Assembly: GCA_903904755.1 (NCBI GenBank)
Contig: CAIVDV010000069.1
Span: forward strand, 1 to 64,000
Length of the DNA stretch: 64,000 nucleotides
Source of the DNA: an uncultured Acidobacteriaceae bacterium
Lineage (GTDB): Bacteria; Acidobacteriota; Terriglobia; Terriglobales; Acidobacteriaceae
Reading direction: 5' to 3'
Below the pieces are notes generated by a model. It made no database searches, was not told the DNA's origin, and saw only the letters and a program-made list of their open reading frames with translations. The translations under genes and the position numbers were made by a program. Shown piece after piece: positions 36,993 to 46,028 of the stretch (its first letter is position 1; each line of letters starts with the position of its first letter).

Positions 36993-38315
36993 ATGGCTTT
37001 CCAGGCAGTTTCCCCGCAGATTCGCCCCCTCAACCACTCCGATGGCAATCGCGCCAAATGGGTGCTCTGCGGGCTCCTCTTCCTCGCCACCACCACCAAC
37101 TACATGGACCGCCAGGTCCTCGGCATCCTCGCCCCCGTCCTTCAGAAAGACCTCCACTGGACCGAGTCCGGCTACGGCAATATGGTCGCGGGATTCACCT
37201 TCGCCTATGCACTCGCCTACATCCTCTCCGGACGGGTGGTTGACCGCTTCGGCACCCGGCGCGGCTACGCCGTCTTCGTCTCCATCTGGAGCCTCTCCTC
37301 CGCCGCCCACGTCCTCGTCTCCACCGTCCTCGGCTTCGGCATCGTCCGCTTCTTCCTTGGCGTCGGCGAATCCGGCAACTTCCCCGCCGCCCTCAAAGCC
37401 GTCGCCGAGTGGTTCCCCAAGGAGCAGCGCGCCTTCGCCACCGGCATCTTCAACTCCGGCTCCAACCTCGCCGCTCTCGTCGCTCCCATTGCCATTCCCG
37501 CCATCGCCCTCCGCTGGGGCTGGCGCGCTGGTTTCCTCTTCACCGCCAGCCTCTCCATGCTCTGGCTCCTCCTCTGGCTCAGCTTTCCTTACAACCGCCT
37601 CCGCCCTTCCGCCCTCGACCTCACCCGCAGCGACGTTACTCCCCAGGAAATGGCAGCCCGCCAAAGCTTCCTTACCCTCCTCTTTGACCGCGGAACCCTC
37701 GCCTTCGCCCTCGGCAAGTTCCTCACCGACCCCGCCTGGTGGTTCTACCTCTTCTGGGGCCCCAAGTTCCTCGCCAGCCGTTTCCACCTTTCGCTGGCCC
37801 AGCTCAGCCTTCCGCTCGTCATCATCTACTTCGGCTCCAGCTTCGGCTCCATCGCCGGCGGCTGGCTCTCCGGCTACTGGATGCGCCATGGCCGCACCGT
37901 CAACTTCAGCCGCAAAATGGCCATGCTCGTATGCGCCTTCTGCGCGGCACCGGTCGCCATCGCTGCCAGCACCGCCAGCTATTGGCTCTCCATCGGCGTC
38001 ATCACTCTTGCCGCCGCTGCCCACCAGGGCTGGAGCTGCAACATCTTCTCCACCCCCTCCGATCTCTTCCGGCCCGGCTCCGTCGCCACCGTCGTCGGCA
38101 TCGGCGGCACTGCCGGCGCTCTCGGTGGCACCGCTTTCGCGGCTCTCGCCGGCCTCGTCCTTGGCCGCTTCCAAAGCTACTCCCTGCTCTTTCTCCTCTG
38201 TGGCGTCAGTTACCTCTCAGCTATCCTCCTCTTCCATTTGCTCGTTCCCCAGTTGACATCCGGCCGCTCAGGCACCACGCTGGGGATGCCATCCACAAGC
38301 GAGGAATCCCAATGA
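36993..38315 (+). CDS. MFS transporter, hexuronate (ExuT-like) type
   Basis: This 440-residue, roughly 12-helix permease belongs to the anion:cation symporter branch. Its first helix phrase NYMDRQVLGILAPVLQKDLHW and the conserved VGESGNFPAALKAVAEWFPKEQRA are typical of hexuronate/galacturonate importers. It overlaps uxaC by 4 bases, fitting uptake of the substrate of that enzyme. The LacI-type operator upstream should control it. The exact uronate is not determined. Confidence 0.85.
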   Translation: MAFQAVSPQIRPLNHSDGNRAKWVLCGLLFLATTTNYMDRQVLGILAPVLQKDLHWTESGYGNMVAGFTFAYALAYILSGRVVDRFGTRRGYAVFVSIWSLSSAAHVLVSTVLGFGIVRFFLGVGESGNFPAALKAVAEWFPKEQRAFATGIFNSGSNLAALVAPIAIPAIALRWGWRAGFLFTASLSMLWLLLWLSFPYNRLRPSALDLTRSDVTPQEMAARQSFLTLLFDRGTLAFALGKFLTDPAWWFYLFWGPKFLASRFHLSLAQLSLPLVIIYFGSSFGSIAGGWLSGYWMRHGRTVNFSRKMAMLVCAFCAAPVAIAASTASYWLSIGVITLAAAAHQGWSCNIFSTPSDLFRPGSVATVVGIGGTAGALGGTAFAALAGLVLGRFQSYSLLFLLCGVSYLSAILLFHLLVPQLTSGRSGTTLGMPSTSEESQ

Positions 38316-39706
38316 GTCTCTTGCACGAAGACCGCCTTTTTCCGGCTGAAATCATGACCCGTGCCATCGCGCGCGAACTATATGAAGGCATCCGCAACCT
38401 CCCCATTCTCAGCCCCCACGGCCACACCCTGCCCCAGTGGTTCGCCCAGGACGAACCATTCCCTGACCCCGCTCACCTTCTCATCGTTCCCGACCACTAC
38501 ATCTACCGCATGCTCTACAGCCAGGGCATCCCGCTGGAGCAACTCGGCATCGGCCCCAACAACGAAGCCGATCCCCGCGAAATCTGGCGACTCTTCGCCT
38601 CCAACTATCACCTCTTCCGCGGCACCCCCACCCGCCTCTGGCTGGACTTCGCCTTTGAGCGCGTCTTCGGTCTCACGGAACCCCTCACCGCAGCCAACGC
38701 CGATGTCTATTACGACGCCATCGACGCCCAACTCGCTACCCCTGAGTTCCGCCCCCGCGCCCTTCTTGCCCGCTTCAATATCGAGGTCCTCGCCACCACC
38801 GACTCGCCCCTCGACTCTCTCGAGCATCACTCCGTCATCTGCGAGGCCGGCATCAAAACCCGCGTCATCCCCACCTTCCGCCCCGACCCCGTCGTCGACC
38901 CCGACTTCGAGGGATTCATTGATAACGTCATGCGCCTCGGCCAGATCACCGGCGAAGACACCTCCAACTGGCAGGGCTACCTCAACGCCCTCGCCATCTC
39001 CCGCCTGCGCTTCCGCCAGATGGGCGCCACCGCAACTGACCACGGCCACCCCACACCCGCCACCGCAGACCTCGCTCCCGCCTCCATTGAGCGCCTCTTC
39101 TGGAACGTCCTCACCAACGCCGCTACCTCCACCGAAAAGGAACTCTTCCGCGGCCAGATGCTCACCGAAATGGCCCGCATGAGCCTCGACGACGGCCTCG
39201 TCATGCAAATTCACCCCGGCAGCTACCGAAATCACAACCACCTGCTTCATCAGCGCTTCGGCCGCGACGTCGGCGCAGACATCCCCATGGCCATCGACTT
39301 CGTCCACCACCTCCAGCCCCTGCTCAATCGCTTCGGTAACGAGCCCGGCCTCACCGTCATCCTCTTCACCCTCGACGAGTCCACCTACAGCCGCGAACTC
39401 GCCCCTCTCGCCGGCCACTATCCCGCACTTCGCCTCGGCCCCGCCTGGTGGTTCCACGACAGCCCGGAAGGCATGATGCGCTTCCGCGAACTCACCACAG
39501 AAACCGCAGGCTTCTACAACACCGTCGGTTTCAACGACGACACCCGCGCGCGGCTCTCCATCCCCGCCCGCCACGATGTCGCTCGCCGCGTCGACTGCGC
39601 CTTCCTCGCCCGCCTCGTCGCCGAGCATCGACTCTCCCGCAACGAGGCTCACGAACTCGCCCAAGCTCTCACCAGTGACCTGCCCCGCAAGGCATACAAA
39701 CTCTAG
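38312..39706 (+). CDS. uxaC: Uronate isomerase
   Basis: This 464-residue amidohydrolase-fold enzyme converts glucuronate to fructuronate and galacturonate to tagaturonate in the cytoplasm. Key features are LSPHGHTLPQWF (metal His) near residue 32-45, TDSPLDSLEHH near 160, MQIHPGSYRNHN near 293-305 and AWWFHDSPEGMMRFRE near 383. Length is normal. The ATG has gagg upstream and overlaps the transporter stop. The downstream kinase follows after 42 bases. Confidence 0.93.
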   Translation: MSLLHEDRLFPAEIMTRAIARELYEGIRNLPILSPHGHTLPQWFAQDEPFPDPAHLLIVPDHYIYRMLYSQGIPLEQLGIGPNNEADPREIWRLFASNYHLFRGTPTRLWLDFAFERVFGLTEPLTAANADVYYDAIDAQLATPEFRPRALLARFNIEVLATTDSPLDSLEHHSVICEAGIKTRVIPTFRPDPVVDPDFEGFIDNVMRLGQITGEDTSNWQGYLNALAISRLRFRQMGATATDHGHPTPATADLAPASIERLFWNVLTNAATSTEKELFRGQMLTEMARMSLDDGLVMQIHPGSYRNHNHLLHQRFGRDVGADIPMAIDFVHHLQPLLNRFGNEPGLTVILFTLDESTYSRELAPLAGHYPALRLGPAWWFHDSPEGMMRFRELTTETAGFYNTVGFNDDTRARLSIPARHDVARRVDCAFLARLVAEHRLSRNEAHELAQALTSDLPRKAYKL

Positions 39707-39748
39707 CCCTGCCTCGCGCACGGCTACCTAACCCAAAGGAACTGCATC

Positions 39749-40831
39749 ATGGAACTCGGCTTCGCAATCCCCGCTCCCGGCGGTCTCGATCTCCTCTCTC
39801 TCGGCGCACTCGTCCATCGCATCGACCCCGGAGTCATCCCTTTCCGCAAGGCCACATCCTTCGCCGTGCACGTCTCCGGCGGGGAATTCAACGTCGCCGC
39901 CAATCTCGCGGACTGCTTCGGCCTCTCCACCGGCATCGCCTCCGCCATGGTCAACTACCCCATCGGCGACCTCATCGCCGAGCGCGTCCGCGCCATGGGC
40001 GTCAAGCCTTTCTACAAGCGCTTTGACCACGACGGCACCCGCGGCCCCAATATGGCCACCGTCTACAGCGACCAGGGCTTCGGCGTCCGCGCCCCCGTCG
40101 TTTTCTACAACCGCTGCAACGAGGCTGCCGCCCAGCTCAAGCCCGGCGACTTTGACTGGGACTCCATCTTTGCCTCCGGCGTTCGCTGGTTCCACTCAGG
40201 CGGCATCTTCGCCTCCCTCTCTGAGACCACCGCCGACCTCGTCATTGAGGCCATGCAGGCCGCCCGACGCGGCGGCGTCCTCACCTCCTTCGACCTCAAC
40301 TACCGCGAAAAGCTCTGGAAAACCCAGGGCGGCCCCGACCGCGCCCGCTCCGTCCTTGGCGCCATCGCAGAAAACGTCGATGTCCTCGTCGGCAACGAAG
40401 AAGATATGCAGAAAGGCCTCGGCTTCCACGGCCCTGAGGTCCACAGCGCCTCCAAGCTCGACCCAGCCGTCTTCCTCAGCATGATGGAGCAGGTCATCTC
40501 CCGATATCCCAAAATGAAGGTCGTCGCCACCACCCTCCGCGAGGTCCACTCCACCAACCGCCACAGTTGGAGCGCCGTCGCCTGGGTCAACGGCCACGCC
40601 GTCCAGGCGCCCACATGCGAGCTCCAGGTCATGGATCGCGTCGGCGGCGGCGATGGCTTTGCCTCCGGCTTCATCTACTCGCTCCTCTCCGGCGAATCAC
40701 CCGAGCAGGCCGTCCGCATGGGCTGGGCCCACGGCGCCCTCATGACCACATTCCCCGGCGACACCACCATGGCCACACTCGACCAGGTCCGGGCTTTCGC
40801 TGCCGGCGGCTCCGCACGCATCCAGCGCTGA
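39749..40831 (+). CDS. kdgK: PfkB-family sugar kinase, probably 2-keto-3-deoxygluconate kinase
   Basis: This 360-residue ribokinase-fold enzyme shows the N-terminal GGEFNVAANLADCFG motif and the C-terminal signature DRVGGGDGFASGF with catalytic Asp. Its place after uxaC suggests phosphorylation of 2-keto-3-deoxygluconate, the shared end product of uronate pathways. It is longer than most KdgK and resembles the acidobacterial type. Related PfkB kinases cannot be excluded. The ribosome-binding site aagga precedes the ATG. Confidence 0.75.
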   Translation: MELGFAIPAPGGLDLLSLGALVHRIDPGVIPFRKATSFAVHVSGGEFNVAANLADCFGLSTGIASAMVNYPIGDLIAERVRAMGVKPFYKRFDHDGTRGPNMATVYSDQGFGVRAPVVFYNRCNEAAAQLKPGDFDWDSIFASGVRWFHSGGIFASLSETTADLVIEAMQAARRGGVLTSFDLNYREKLWKTQGGPDRARSVLGAIAENVDVLVGNEEDMQKGLGFHGPEVHSASKLDPAVFLSMMEQVISRYPKMKVVATTLREVHSTNRHSWSAVAWVNGHAVQAPTCELQVMDRVGGGDGFASGFIYSLLSGESPEQAVRMGWAHGALMTTFPGDTTMATLDQVRAFAAGGSARIQR

Positions 40832-40843
40832 TTCTCCATCCTC

Positions 40844-40881
40844 GGCGCTGATCCACTTAAACCCTGTTTAGGATCAGCGCC
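40844..40881. terminator. Hairpin overlapping the end of the XRE gene
   Basis: A perfect 11-base stem (ggcgctgatcc at 40844-40854, complement at 40871-40881) lies between convergent genes. Its right arm is inside the last codons of the regulator at 40857-41564, so the terminator uses coding sequence. Confidence 0.6.
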
Positions 40882-41564
40882 ACCCGCCCCGCAATCGCGT
40901 CATTCGGCGTCTCGTCGCCCTCCAGCTCCATCACTTCCAACGCAGACCCCGGCTCGTACCCCCGCAGCACCAGTCGGTCCGCATGGAACTCCACATACCG
41001 CACCGCCAGCCTGCCCGCATCGTTCCTCACCGCATACAGATTCGCCTCGCCCGGTACGTAGTTCACCAGCGAGTTGTAGTGCCGGTCCAGCACCAGCAAC
41101 GCCTCCGGCTTCAGCACCGGCTCCATTCCTGCCACATCCTTCCCATCCACCTCAATCATGACGAATCGCGCCCACTGCCGCCGCGTGGCTGTGCATCTCG
41201 GACGCAACTCCTCCAGCATCTTTCCTGGCATCACCACCATCCGCACCACCGCCGATGGACGCAGATACGGCTCATGCAGCGCCACACTATGCGCCACCAG
41301 CGGCACCGCATCCCGTTCTGCCAGTTGCTCGCTCTGCAACTCCCCCCGTGGCGTCGGCATCAGGTCCTCTGCAGTCATCCGAATCGCCGCCAGCACACGG
41401 TCCAGCGTCTCCAGCGAAAGACCCCTCCGGCCATTCAGAAAATTCGATACATGCGACTGTCCCACATCCGATTGCCTCGCCAGCAGAGACACACTCAGCG
41501 TCCCACGCTCGATCCTGCGGCGCAGCTCGAGGCGTAAACGCTCCTGCAACTGGGTGAAATTCAT
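40857..41564 (-). CDS. XRE-type regulator with C-terminal S24-like domain
   Basis: This 235-residue protein has an N-terminal helix-turn-helix (SLLARQSDVGQSHVSNFLNG, about residues 26-45) and a C-terminal region (about 100-235) whose strand order, ending in NLYAVRNDAGRLAVRYVEF and VMELEGDE, resembles LexA/CI (S24) dimerisation domains. No clear Ser-Lys self-cleavage pair was identified, so it may not be a protease. Targets are unknown. It is convergent with the sugar kinase gene. Confidence 0.65.
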   Translation of the reverse strand: MNFTQLQERLRLELRRRIERGTLSVSLLARQSDVGQSHVSNFLNGRRGLSLETLDRVLAAIRMTAEDLMPTPRGELQSEQLAERDAVPLVAHSVALHEPYLRPSAVVRMVVMPGKMLEELRPRCTATRRQWARFVMIEVDGKDVAGMEPVLKPEALLVLDRHYNSLVNYVPGEANLYAVRNDAGRLAVRYVEFHADRLVLRGYEPGSALEVMELEGDETPNDAIAGRVALILNRV

Positions 41565-42168
41565 GGTGTGGAAAATTTACTCGTAGCAATAGCACAGTCC
41601 GGTCAAGGCTTGCAGCAGGAAAACCGATTTTCGCCAAATATCCCAAATTCCAGTCAACTCCCCATTCAGCCAGCAACCGAATTCTCTGAAATCCACGGAA
41701 CCCATTGACTAAAAAGAACAATAACCCTAGATTCTGTTTACTTTATCAATCGGCTTTTGTGGATAACTCTGGGGGCCTCTCTGTCCCATCGTATTGTCGG
41801 CCTGACGGTCGTCGACGGTCACAGGACTCAAGATTCCCCGGGAACGCCATCTTTTTCGGCATTCCGCCTCCTGTTGCGGACTCAGTCCACGGTCTCTTGC
41901 TGGCACAACCACGTTGTGTCTCGCGGCAGTCCTTCGCCGCCATCCAGCACCGGCCGCCTGTCTCCCTTCTCCAGGGGTTTCCACAAACGCTCCTTGAAAT
42001 TCCAGGATCTGCGCACCATGAGCAAGACCTTCGATCAGAGCGGGCAACCGGCCATCCCCCAGCAGGGCGTGAGACACCTGCGCGGCCTCTTTCCCTCTCG
42101 TTTACCCAGCGGCTCGTTGACGATTCCATATCCGCCGCTGGTGTTCGTTGCTTTTGGGAGAGCAAACC
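41565..42168. other. Long non-coding stretch before the zinc-ribbon/sigma pair
   Basis: No convincing protein gene was found. A good sigma-70-like promoter (41705-41733) points rightward, giving a transcript of about 430 bases before the next start codon. Reading frames on both strands are unlike bacterial proteins. It may be a long leader or a separate small RNA. Confidence 0.5.
41705..41733 (+). promoter_or_regulatory. Sigma-70-like promoter
   Basis: TTGACT at 41705-41710, a 17-base spacer and TAGATT at 41728-41733 are well matched and lie in an AT-rich patch. The predicted start is near 41740, far upstream of the zinc-ribbon gene at 42169. Confidence 0.55.
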
Positions 42169-42378
42169 ATGGATGTGCAAGTTCAACTAAAAGTCTGCGA
42201 GGGGTGCGGCTGTCTTTGGTACCGCCCCTCCGTTGATGCCAGAGTCTATTGCCAGCCTTGTAACGAGCGTCTCAAGGACTTTCCTACTCCGGAAAGCCGA
42301 AAGCGCCGCGGGCGGCCAAAGAAAATCGCGCTTCCCACTGTCTGGGCAGTCGCGGAAGCCACAGGAGGCATACAATGA
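42169..42378 (+). CDS. Small zinc-ribbon protein with AT-hook-like tail
   Basis: The 69-residue protein has two Cys pairs, CEGCGCLW near residue 9 and CQPC near 29, forming a likely zinc ribbon. A basic RKRRGRPKK segment near 45 matches the AT-hook core that binds the minor groove of AT-rich DNA. No enzyme motif is visible. The ATG at 42169 has gggag upstream. Its stop overlaps the start of the sigma-like gene (ATGA), so both are translated together and probably work together at promoters. Function is not known. Confidence 0.7.
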   Translation: MDVQVQLKVCEGCGCLWYRPSVDARVYCQPCNERLKDFPTPESRKRRGRPKKIALPTVWAVAEATGGIQ

Positions 42379-42914
42379 GCGCCGCGCTGGCCATGCCAGC
42401 CGCCGCTCCGCATTTCCAACCGATCGACACCATTTGGGCCATGAGCGGCATGGGACAGCGGAAGCCAATCGCTTCCGCCGCATCCCTCATCCGGCAGCAG
42501 GCAACCCCTGCCCCGCCGGTGCCACAGGAAACAACGGTACCCGTTGTCTCCTACGCCTTCTACCGCAGGCACACGGAAAACCTGCTCCGGCGTTACCTCT
42601 ACGCCTCCATGCAGGTTGGCCGCACTCCCGAGCTGCTCAGCGACTCCGTCGGTCGCGGCTGGGCTTCCAGCCGCCGCATACGGACCTTTGAAGACGCAGT
42701 CATCTTCGTCCTCGATGTGGAGCGCTGCCTCAGTCGGCTCACCCCGCTTGAGCGCCAGCTCGTTACCCGGGTCATCCTGCAGGAGTACACCCAATCTGAG
42801 GCGGCTTCCATGCTCGGCGTCTGCACGCGCACGGTCAGTACAAGGCTGTCCATCGCGCTCGATCGACTCACCGAAATCCTCCTCGCGGCGGAAATCCTCA
42901 TCCTGCCCTGCTGA
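42375..42914 (+). CDS. Sigma-70 region-4-like protein
   Basis: The 179-residue protein has a disordered N-terminus (about 1-55) and a C-terminal domain resembling sigma region 4, with LSRLTPLERQLVTRVILQEY followed by the helix-turn-helix YTQSEAASMLGVCTRTVSTR near residues 136-155. A sigma region 2 is not recognisable, so it may be a specialised regulator rather than a full sigma factor. It is coupled to the zinc-ribbon/AT-hook gene. Targets are unknown. Confidence 0.7.
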   Translation: MSAALAMPAAAPHFQPIDTIWAMSGMGQRKPIASAASLIRQQATPAPPVPQETTVPVVSYAFYRRHTENLLRRYLYASMQVGRTPELLSDSVGRGWASSRRIRTFEDAVIFVLDVERCLSRLTPLERQLVTRVILQEYTQSEAASMLGVCTRTVSTRLSIALDRLTEILLAAEILILPC

Positions 42915-43018
42915 CGGGCAACCACACCCCGGCATCCTTCCCAACCTCCTCGGGCGGGCAGGATGCCGGGCGTTTTGCATGCAAACACGTCCCAGCCGGA
43001 ACGGTGTAGCCTGTGGGC

Positions 43019-43987
43019 ATGACACTTCGTTCCCCAGTCCTTCTGGTCCACGGCGGCGCATGGGCCATCCCCCCGGAAATGGCAGAAGACCATCAGCGCG
43101 GCGTCGCCAACGCCCTCGCCGCAGGCTACGCAGTCCTCACTCGCGGCGGTATCGCAACTGAGGCCGTCGAGGCCGCAGTCACCGTCCTCGAAGACGACCC
43201 CACCTTTGACGCTGGCCGCGGCAGCTTCCTCACCGCCGAAGGCCGCGTTCAGCTCGACGCCCTCCTCATGGACGGCGGTTCCATGCGCGCCGGCGGTGTC
43301 GCATGCGTCGAGCGCCTCCGCAACCCCATCCAGGCCGCCCGCCTCGTCCTCGACCGCAGCCCCCACGTCTACTTCGTCGGCCAGGGGGCTGAAGCTTTCG
43401 CCGCCGCCCACGGCATGACCCTCATCGACAACAGCGAACTTGTCCTCGACCGCGAACGCGTCCGCCTTGCCGACGCCCAGGCCCGCCTCGCCGCCGGTCT
43501 CGCCGACATCACCTTCTCCGGCCCCCTCGCCGCCGACGACAAAAGCCCTGAAACCGCCGTCCCCCACAACCACTTCGACTCCCACGACACCGTCGGTGCA
43601 GTCGCCCTCGACGCCCACGGCAACCTCGCCGCCGGCACCTCCACCGGGGGCACCCTCAACAAGGCTCCCGGCCGCGTCGGCGACAGCTCCCTCATCGGCT
43701 GCGGTTGTTACGCCGACAATCTCTCCGCCGCCGTCTCCCTCACCGGCTGGGGAGAACCCATCATGAAGCTCGTCCTCGGCAAGTGGGCCACCGACCGTGT
43801 CGCCGCCGGCACCCCACCCGCCGACGCAGCACGCCAAGCCATCGACTACCTCTTCACCCGGCTCGGCGGCCACGGCGGCATCATCCTCCTCGGTCCCGAC
43901 GGTCGCTTCGGTCTCGCCCACAACACCCCCGGCATGGCCTGGGGCATCGCAGACGATTACGGCCAGCGCACCGGCCTCGTCGTCTAG
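43019..43987 (+). CDS. iaaA: Isoaspartyl peptidase / L-asparaginase
   Basis: This 322-residue Ntn-hydrolase precursor cleaves itself to expose a catalytic threonine. The cleavage site is Asp190-Thr191 in DSHDTVGAVALDAHGNLAAG, followed by TSTGGTLNKAPGRVGDSSLIG. The start VLLVHGGAWAIP is typical. It degrades isoaspartyl dipeptides and asparagine, and no signal peptide is seen. The ATG at 43019 lacks a ribosome-binding site, and a GTG at 43013 is also possible. A GH127 gene follows after about 30 bases. Confidence 0.9.
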   Translation: MTLRSPVLLVHGGAWAIPPEMAEDHQRGVANALAAGYAVLTRGGIATEAVEAAVTVLEDDPTFDAGRGSFLTAEGRVQLDALLMDGGSMRAGGVACVERLRNPIQAARLVLDRSPHVYFVGQGAEAFAAAHGMTLIDNSELVLDRERVRLADAQARLAAGLADITFSGPLAADDKSPETAVPHNHFDSHDTVGAVALDAHGNLAAGTSTGGTLNKAPGRVGDSSLIGCGCYADNLSAAVSLTGWGEPIMKLVLGKWATDRVAAGTPPADAARQAIDYLFTRLGGHGGIILLGPDGRFGLAHNTPGMAWGIADDYGQRTGLVV

Positions 43988-44018
43988 CGCCCCCACCAAA
44001 TACTCCCCAGAGGCTCCC

Positions 44019-46028
44019 ATGCCCACAAATCCCGCTTCCCGCCGCCGCTTCCTCCAGCAACTCGGTGCCACCAGCCTCGCTGCCGCCCTACCCGCTCCGC
44101 TCTTCGCAGCGCAGCCCCCCACCAATCCCACACCCCTCGCTGCCGGCGCCTTCTCCCCGCTCCCCCTCGGCCGCGTCAAGCCCACCGGCTGGCTTCTCGC
44201 CCAGCTCCGCATCCAGGCCTCCGGCCTCTCCGGCCACCTCGACGAAATCTGGCCCGACGTCGGCCCCGCCAGCGGCTGGCTCGGCGGCTCCGGCGAGTCC
44301 TGGGAGCGCGGCCCCTACTTCCTCGACGGCCTCGTCCCCCTCGCATATCTCCTCGACGACGCACGCCTCAAAGCCAAGGCCCAGCGCTATATCGATTGGA
44401 CCCTCGCCTCCCAGCAGCCCAACGGCTTCTTCGGCCCCGCCTCCAACAACGACTGGTGGCCCCGCATCGTCATGCTCAAGGTCCTCACCCAGTACCACGA
44501 GGCCACCGCCGACCCCCGCGTTCTCCCCTTCATGGGCCGCTACTTCGCTCACCAGCTCGCCGAGCTCCCCAACCGCCCCCTTCGCGACTGGGGCAAATTC
44601 CGCTGGCAAGACAACGCCCTCACCGTCCTCTGGCTCTACAACCGCACCGGCGACAGCAACCTCCTCGCCCTCGTCCGCCTCCTCCACTCCCAGGGCCACG
44701 ACTGGGTCGCCCAGTACGACAACTTCCAGTACACCCAGCGCATTACCGCCGAGTACCTCAAGCTCGATCAGGACCAGGGCCTCAAAGACCTCGCCCTATC
44801 CACCCACGGCGTCAACAACGGCCAGGCCATCAAAACCGGCCCCGTCTGGTCCCTCGTCTCCGGTTCCGCCTCCGACCGCGCTGCCGCCCAAAAGATGCTC
44901 TCCACGCTCGACCACTACCACGGCCTCCCCAACGGAATGTTCAGTTGCGACGAGCATCTCGCCGGCCTCAACCCCTCCCAGGGCTCCGAGCTCTGCACCG
45001 TCGTCGAAGAGATGTTCTCTCTCGAGCAATCCCTCGCCATCACCGGCGACCCCGCCCTCGGCGACCGCCTCGAGAAACTCGCCTTCAACGCCCTCCCCGG
45101 CACCCTCACTGACGATATGTGGGCTCACCAGTACAACCAGGAGCCCAACCAGGTCGAGTGCAGCCTCCACCACGCCCCATGGACCACCGACGGCCCCGAG
45201 TCCGGCCTCTTCGGCCTGGAACCCAACTTCGGCTGCTGCACCGCCAACTTCCACCAGGGCTGGCCCAAATTTGCCGCCAGCCTCTGGATGGCCACCCCCG
45301 ACGATGGCCTCGCCGCCGTCGCCTACGCCCCCTGCGTTCTTGAAACCACCCTCCTCGGCACCGCCGTCCGCATCACGCAACAGACCAACTACCCCTTCCA
45401 CGGCGCCATCCGCATCACCGTCAACCCCGCCTCGCCCCTTGCCTTCCCGCTCAGCCTCCGAATCCCTGCCTGGGCCTCGGGCGCAACCGTCACCATCAAC
45501 GGCCAACCCCAGCCCTCGCCTTCCACCGGCACCTTCGCCCGCCTCGCCCGCACCTGGCAACCCGGCGATCTTGTGGAGCTGACCCTACCCCTCCAGCCCC
45601 GCATCTCCCGAGGCTTCCAGGCTTCCGCCGCCATCGAGCGCGGCCCTCTCGTCTTCTCCTTCCCCATCGGCGAAGACTGGCTCAAGCTCCGCGACCGCGG
45701 CACCGCCCCCAGCCCCTCCGCCGACTGGCAAATCTACCCCACCACTCCCTGGAACTACGCCCTCGTCCTCAACCCCGACACACCCGACTCCACCATCACC
45801 ACAACCCTTGCCGACCCTGGCCCCATACCCTTCGCCGCTCACGGCACCGCCGTCACCCTCCACCTCAAAGCCCGCAAGGTCCCCGCCTGGCGCGCCATCG
45901 ATGGCGTCGCCGAACCCGTCCCCCAATCCCCCGTCACCTCCACCGAGCCCGAAGAAACCATCGCCCTCATCCCCTACGCCGCCGCCAAGCTACGCATCAC
46001 CGCCTTCCCGGTCCTGAAGAACGCCTGA
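44019..46028 (+). CDS. Tat-exported GH127 beta-L-arabinofuranosidase
   Basis: This 669-residue enzyme of the DUF1680/GH127 type removes terminal beta-L-arabinofuranose. A Tat signal (SRRRFLQQLGATSLAAALPA) precedes an (alpha/alpha)6 barrel. Zinc ligands Glu324 and Cys326 (SELC) and Cys406-Cys407 (FGCC) match the E-x-C and CC sites of the Bifidobacterium enzyme HypBA1, where the first of the CC pair is the catalytic nucleophile. The ATG at 44019 has agagg upstream. It is probably cotranscribed with the peptidase gene 31 bases before. It suits arabinan or extensin side chains of plant walls. Confidence 0.88.
   Translation: MPTNPASRRRFLQQLGATSLAAALPAPLFAAQPPTNPTPLAAGAFSPLPLGRVKPTGWLLAQLRIQASGLSGHLDEIWPDVGPASGWLGGSGESWERGPYFLDGLVPLAYLLDDARLKAKAQRYIDWTLASQQPNGFFGPASNNDWWPRIVMLKVLTQYHEATADPRVLPFMGRYFAHQLAELPNRPLRDWGKFRWQDNALTVLWLYNRTGDSNLLALVRLLHSQGHDWVAQYDNFQYTQRITAEYLKLDQDQGLKDLALSTHGVNNGQAIKTGPVWSLVSGSASDRAAAQKMLSTLDHYHGLPNGMFSCDEHLAGLNPSQGSELCTVVEEMFSLEQSLAITGDPALGDRLEKLAFNALPGTLTDDMWAHQYNQEPNQVECSLHHAPWTTDGPESGLFGLEPNFGCCTANFHQGWPKFAASLWMATPDDGLAAVAYAPCVLETTLLGTAVRITQQTNYPFHGAIRITVNPASPLAFPLSLRIPAWASGATVTINGQPQPSPSTGTFARLARTWQPGDLVELTLPLQPRISRGFQASAAIERGPLVFSFPIGEDWLKLRDRGTAPSPSADWQIYPTTPWNYALVLNPDTPDSTITTTLADPGPIPFAAHGTAVTLHLKARKVPAWRAIDGVAEPVPQSPVTSTEPEETIALIPYAAAKLRITAFPVLKNA

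Noticed and set aside
41705-42190. A 161-codon frame in the long spacer before the zinc-ribbon gene
   Set aside because: The product has no recognisable pattern, overlaps a promoter at its start, and the composition is unlike the true genes of the window.
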